The notes under the pieces were generated by a model. The model did not search any database and was not told the origin of the DNA. It saw only the letters and a program-made list of their open reading frames with translations. From the NCBI GenBank assembly GCA_031256825.1, contig JAIRPV010000025.1, positions 1-52,475 on the forward strand: a DNA stretch of 52,475 nt. The letters run 5' to 3'. The stretch is from Oscillospiraceae bacterium. GTDB lineage: Bacteria; Bacillota; Clostridia; Oscillospirales; Acutalibacteraceae. The position numbers and the translations under genes are program-made. Below are positions 48,281 to 52,475 of the stretch, one piece after another (the stretch's first letter is position 1; every line of letters starts with the position of its first letter).

Positions 48281-51200
48281 ATGGCATTCATTCCCCTCTG
48301 GATGTTTTTTGGCGACTGCCTGCCGGGCGTTGAGTTCCCGGCGCAGACACAGGGGCTGCTGGTGCGGCCCGCGATTGACCTGCAAAAGCGCACGCTGCAC
48401 ATGGAACTGCGCGCGGGAGGCTGGACGGATCCGCAGGGATTGGAGGCGCTTTGCCGCAATGTGGCGCAGGCCACCCGCTGCACGGTGACATACGACCTGC
48501 AACAGGAGCCGCCGCAGGACGCGGAAGTTCCCGACGAAGCCGGGCGGCGGGAAAGCGAACCGCCGCAGGACGAGCCCGCGCCGGAGATGGCGGCGGAACC
48601 CCTGGAGCTGCCGTTTGCCTGGAAGGGCGGCAAGACAATATATGGCAGCGAACTGCTGCACGAAATCAGGCCCGTACCGATGGCGGAGCTTTCGCCAACG
48701 GCGGGTCTGGTGACGGTTGTTGGCGAACTGTTTGGCCTAAAAGAGAACAAGACCAAAGACGGCGCGCGCAAAATCCTCAATTTTAACCTCACGGATTACA
48801 CCGATTCCATCCCATGCAAGCTCTTTGAGAAGGCCGAGCGCTGCGACGGGCTGGGGCTCAGGGAGGGCGCTTGCGTGTGCATACGGGGGGAATACCTATT
48901 CGATCAATACGCAAAGGGGTTTTGCCTGAAGCCAAAGACCATCCAGCAGGCGCGGCATGTGATTCCGGAAGACACGGCGGCGGTGAAGCGCGTGGAGCTG
49001 CATTTGCACACGAATATGTCGGAGCAGGATGCGCTCACGGATGTGAAGAAGCTTGCGGCGCGGGCGGCGGCCTGGGGGCATCCCGCCATGGCTGTGACCG
49101 ATCATGGCAGCGTGCAGGCGTTCCCGGCGGCGATGGAAGCGGGCAAGGCGCAAAAACTGAAGATCATCTATGGCATGGAAGCCTATTATGTGGACGACGC
49201 CGTGCCCGCCGTGCTGGGCTGCCCCGCGGAGGGGTATCCCTTCGGGCGCGACATTGTGGTGTTCGATATTGAAACCACGGGGCTGAGCGCCGGGCGCGAC
49301 CGGGTGATCGAAATCGGCGCGGTGAAGATTGTTGACGGCGAAATTGTTGGGGAATTCCAGACGTTTGTTGACCCTGAACGGGCGCTGCCGCCGCATATCA
49401 CGAAACTGACGCGCATTACGCCGGACATGCTCGACGGAGCGCCGGAGGAATGGGCGGCGGCGCAGGCTTTTGCGGCGTTTTGCGAAGGCGCGTATCTTGC
49501 CGCGCACAACGCGAAGTTCGACATGGGATTCCTGAAGGCGCTCTATGCCCGGCGCGGGCGGCGTTTTGATCCGCCGTGTGCGGACACGCTGGTGCTGGCG
49601 CAGCAGCTGCTGCCGGAGTTAAAGAATTACCGGCTGGAGACGCTGGTGGAGCACTTTCACCTGGGCCGGTTTGGCCACCACCGCGCGGACGACGACGCGC
49701 GCGTGACGGCGAAGGCGCTGCTGGAGCTGATGCAGCTGGCGCAGAAAACGCGGCCGGAATGCGGGACGGATCTTGCCTGGTTTAACCGCCTGCGGCTGGA
49801 GCCGAAGAAGCAGCACGCCTACCATATGATTTTGCTGGCGAAAAACCTGAAGGGCCTGAAGAACCTGTATCAGCTGGTGTCCAGCTCGCATGTGTCGCAT
49901 TATCACCGGCAGCCGCGCGTGCCAAAAAGCGAACTGATGGCCCGCCGGGAGGGGTTGCTGGTGGGCAGCGCCTGCGAATCGGGGGAACTTTACCGGGCGA
50001 TTCTTGACGGCAAAAGCGAAGAGAAGCTGCTGGAGATCGCTTCGTTTTACGATTACCTGGAAATTCAGCCGACGGGCAACAACGCTTTTTTATTGCGCCC
50101 GCCAAAGCAGGGGGAGCCGCCCCGGCTGCAAAGCGAAGAGGAGCTGCGCGAAATCAATCGGCAGATCATCCGGATTGCGGACGCCACGGGCAAACCCGTG
50201 GTTGCCACAGGGGATGTGCACTTTCTTGATCCGAAAGACGCTGTTTATCGGGAAGTTTTGCAGGCGGCGCAGGGCTTTGACGACTACCGGTATCAGCCGC
50301 CGCTCTATTTTCGCACAACGCAGGATATGCTGGCCGAGTTCGCCTATCTGGGCGAAGATACGGCCTATGAAGTGGTTGTGAAAAACACCAACGCGATTGC
50401 CGATCAAATCGAATCCATTCGGCCATACCCCGACGGCACCTTCGCGCCGAGCATACCTGGTTCCGACGAAGAGCTGCGTGAAATTTGCCTGAGCCGCATG
50501 CGGGAGCGCTACGGCGACCCGTTGCCGCAGTATGTTGCCGACCGGCTTGCGCGGGAGCTGGACTCTATCATTAAGAACGGCTTTTCGGTGCTGTATATCA
50601 TTGCGCAGAAGCTGGTGAAGGATTCCATGGATCACGGCTACTACGTGGGTTCCCGGGGATCGGTTGGCTCTTCTTTTGCGGCCAACGCCGCCGGCATTTC
50701 GGAAGTGAACCCCCTGGCCCCGCATTATCTTTGCCGCAGCTGCCGCCACAGCGAGTTTATCCTCGACGGTTCCGTGGGATCCGGCTTTGATCTGCCGCCC
50801 AAACGCTGCCCCAACTGCGGCGAGCAGATGCAGCGCGACGGGCACGACATTCCGTTCGAAACATTCCTGGGGTTTGAGGGCAACAAGCAGCCGGATATCG
50901 ACCTGAACTTTTCCGGGGAATACCAGGAATTTGCCCACGCGAAAACGGTAGAGCTGTTCGGCGAGAGCCATGTGTTTAAGGCGGGGACGATAACCACCCT
51001 AGCCGAGAAGACGGCGTTTGGGTATGTGAAAAAATACCTGGAGCGGCGGGGCGAAGAACGCAGCCAGGCCGAAATGGAGCGGCTGGCCAAAGGCTGCGAG
51101 GGCGTGAAGCGCTCGACCGGGCAGCATCCGGGCGGTATGGTAGTGATTCCATCCAACATGGAAGCGGAGGACTTTACCCCGGTGCAGTACCCGGCCAACA

Positions 51201-52327
51201 AGGCCGACAAAGGGAAGACCACGCATTTCGACTTCAATTCGCTGCACGACACCATCTTAAAGCTGGACAATCTGGGCCACGATGTGCCCACCATCTATAA
51301 ATACCTGGAGCGGTTCACCGGGATCCCGATCGTTCAGGCGGATCTCTGCGATCCCAAGCTTTATGAACTGTTTGCGTCGCCGGCGCCGCTGGGCGTGACC
51401 GAAGAAGAGATTGGCTGCCCCACGGGCACGCTTGCCCTGCCGGAGATGGGCACCAACTATGTGCTGGGCATGCTGCTGGACACGAAGCCGAAGCGCTTCA
51501 GCGATTTGCTTCAGATTTCCGGCCTGAGCCACGGCACGGATGTTTGGCTGGGCAACGCGCAGGAGCTGATCAAAGAGGGGACTTGCGACATTTCCGAGGT
51601 CATCGGCACGCGCGACAGCATCATGGTGTATTTGATGCACAAGGGGCTGGCCCCCGGCATGGCGTTCGAGATCATGGAAATTGTGCGCAAGGGCAAAGCG
51701 AAAGAAAAGCTCACGCAAGCGCACATCTCGGCCATGAAAGAACACGGCGTGGAGCAGTGGTATATTGACAGCTGCATGAAGATTAAGTACATGTTCCCCA
51801 AGGCGCACGCGGCGGCGTATCTGATTGCCGCCATGCGGCTGGCCTGGTACAAAGTCTATTACCCGGCGGCGTTTTACGCGGCGATTTTGACGGTGCGCGG
51901 CGAGGCGCTCGATCTGCGGGCCGTACTCAAAGGCCGGGGAGCGCTCAAGGCGCGCATGCGGGAAATTAAGCTGAAGGGCAAAGAGGCCAGCAAAACGGAA
52001 CAGGACAGCTACGCCATGCTCCAGGTGGTCAACGAGATGATGGCCCGCGGCGTGGAGGCGCTGCCGGTGGACATTTATCGCTCCGACGCGAAGGTTTATC
52101 TGCTGGAGGAAGGGAAAATCCGGCTGCCGTTTTCGGCGCTGGAAGGCTGCGGCGAAACCGCCTCGAAACAGATGGCCGAGGCCCGCCAGGGCGGAAAATA
52201 CCTTTCGAAAGACGACTTTCAGGCCCGCACAAAAGCGCAGGTGAACGTGATGGAACTGCTGGAAGAACTGGGCGCGTTCCGAGGGATGACGAAAAGCGCG
52301 CAGATCAGTTTGTTCGACATCCTGTAG
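48281..52327 (+). CDS. polC: DNA polymerase III PolC-type alpha subunit
   Basis: The product is 1348 residues, slightly short of the usual 1430-1450. The N-terminal 100 residues are divergent and Glu/Pro-rich. Then follow an OB domain (about 135-225, VVGELFGLKENKTK), a PHP domain (from ELHLHTNMSEQDALTD), and the inserted DEDDh exonuclease (VFDIETTGL near 326, HRADDDARVT near 467). The polymerase has a zinc knuckle CRSCRHSEF...CPNCGEQ (about 817-846) and the catalytic PDIDLNFSGEYQ near 870. It is the leading replicative polymerase of Bacillota. AAAGG precedes the ATG at 48281. Confidence 0.97.
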   Translation: MAFIPLWMFFGDCLPGVEFPAQTQGLLVRPAIDLQKRTLHMELRAGGWTDPQGLEALCRNVAQATRCTVTYDLQQEPPQDAEVPDEAGRRESEPPQDEPAPEMAAEPLELPFAWKGGKTIYGSELLHEIRPVPMAELSPTAGLVTVVGELFGLKENKTKDGARKILNFNLTDYTDSIPCKLFEKAERCDGLGLREGACVCIRGEYLFDQYAKGFCLKPKTIQQARHVIPEDTAAVKRVELHLHTNMSEQDALTDVKKLAARAAAWGHPAMAVTDHGSVQAFPAAMEAGKAQKLKIIYGMEAYYVDDAVPAVLGCPAEGYPFGRDIVVFDIETTGLSAGRDRVIEIGAVKIVDGEIVGEFQTFVDPERALPPHITKLTRITPDMLDGAPEEWAAAQAFAAFCEGAYLAAHNAKFDMGFLKALYARRGRRFDPPCADTLVLAQQLLPELKNYRLETLVEHFHLGRFGHHRADDDARVTAKALLELMQLAQKTRPECGTDLAWFNRLRLEPKKQHAYHMILLAKNLKGLKNLYQLVSSSHVSHYHRQPRVPKSELMARREGLLVGSACESGELYRAILDGKSEEKLLEIASFYDYLEIQPTGNNAFLLRPPKQGEPPRLQSEEELREINRQIIRIADATGKPVVATGDVHFLDPKDAVYREVLQAAQGFDDYRYQPPLYFRTTQDMLAEFAYLGEDTAYEVVVKNTNAIADQIESIRPYPDGTFAPSIPGSDEELREICLSRMRERYGDPLPQYVADRLARELDSIIKNGFSVLYIIAQKLVKDSMDHGYYVGSRGSVGSSFAANAAGISEVNPLAPHYLCRSCRHSEFILDGSVGSGFDLPPKRCPNCGEQMQRDGHDIPFETFLGFEGNKQPDIDLNFSGEYQEFAHAKTVELFGESHVFKAGTITTLAEKTAFGYVKKYLERRGEERSQAEMERLAKGCEGVKRSTGQHPGGMVVIPSNMEAEDFTPVQYPANKADKGKTTHFDFNSLHDTILKLDNLGHDVPTIYKYLERFTGIPIVQADLCDPKLYELFASPAPLGVTEEEIGCPTGTLALPEMGTNYVLGMLLDTKPKRFSDLLQISGLSHGTDVWLGNAQELIKEGTCDISEVIGTRDSIMVYLMHKGLAPGMAFEIMEIVRKGKAKEKLTQAHISAMKEHGVEQWYIDSCMKIKYMFPKAHAAAYLIAAMRLAWYKVYYPAAFYAAILTVRGEALDLRAVLKGRGALKARMREIKLKGKEASKTEQDSYAMLQVVNEMMARGVEALPVDIYRSDAKVYLLEEGKIRLPFSALEGCGETASKQMAEARQGGKYLSKDDFQARTKAQVNVMELLEELGAFRGMTKSAQISLFDIL

Positions 52328-52416
52328 CGCGCCCCCCCTGCCCAGCGGGCGGCGGAGGCGCGAAATGGCACGCGCGGATCCGTTTCTAAAAAAGGGGGAA
52401 ATGGGCAAAAAATAGC

Positions 52417-52445
52417 TTGACAAGGCGGGGCAGATGTGGTATTAT
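52417..52445 (+). promoter_or_regulatory. consensus promoter at the right edge
   Basis: TTGACA (52417-52422) and TATTAT (52440-52445) are spaced 17 bp. In Bacillota the operon after polC usually starts with rimP-nusA; the gene itself is outside the window. Confidence 0.8.
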
Positions 52446-52475
52446 ATTCAGGCGCTGTGCGGAGGGCCGCAGGAA

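Overview
The window reads as the chromosome of a GC-rich member of the Bacillota, most likely class Clostridia, with an integrated conjugative-type element in its left half. The host call rests on the right end. There, pyrH-frr-uppS-cdsA-dxr-rseP-ispG-polC lie in the order typical of Bacillota, and the replicative polymerase is PolC, which belongs to that phylum. No species can be named from the sequence alone.

Layout. (1) 1-5410: an amidoligase / gamma-glutamylcyclotransferase pair, a giant MORN-repeat protein and a stand-alone protein like the C-terminal domain of RNA polymerase alpha, apparently transcribed without a leader. (2) 5411-11558: element backbone, with small membrane proteins, two replication-relaxation-type proteins, an MT-A70 DNA adenine methylase, a VirD4/TraG-like coupling ATPase and an HTH/zinc protein. 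(3) 11559-19928: many small cargo genes, a cytosine methylase broken by an in-frame stop, and an operator-controlled operon of a catalytically dead resolvase domain, a ParM-like actin and a small protein carrying 21-bp iterons. (4) 19984-25520: two large serine recombinases, a tRNA-Val-like gene with a damaged acceptor stem, and an excisionase-tyrosine integrase pair behind a leader ORF and an attenuator-like fold. The integrase reads toward a tRNA-Pro gene (25857-25933, minus strand), the most plausible attachment site. No relaxase or VirB4 gene is visible, so the rest of the element lies to the left.

(5) 26075-38063: a surface/toxin-like island with a DUF1648 membrane protein, two collagen-like Gly-rich proteins, a 2147-residue SpvB/RHS-like protein, and two divergently transcribed paralogues that carry the RHS core the large protein lacks. 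(6) 38151-40357: a Crp/Fnr-type regulator facing a strong promoter for a 40-residue amphipathic peptide, then a cation diffusion facilitator. (7) 40393-52475: a 61-bp direct repeat, then the housekeeping cluster for pyrimidine nucleotides, ribosome recycling, isoprenoid and phospholipid precursors, site-2 protease and PolC. The window ends in a promoter for the next operon.

The most unusual structure is in region 3. At least eight small genes are each enclosed by their own imperfect inverted repeat (24-33 bp arms, 22/28 to 24/24 identical within a pair). Neighbouring cassettes abut end to end, in two places with only 2-3 bp between arms. This looks like a tandem array of inverted-repeat-bounded single-gene cassettes. 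I know of no described system that matches it. The arms share a core AGCCCTTGAT or TGCAG(C/G)CAAGCC, and may work as DNA ends for mobilisation or as RNA stems that enclose each reading frame.
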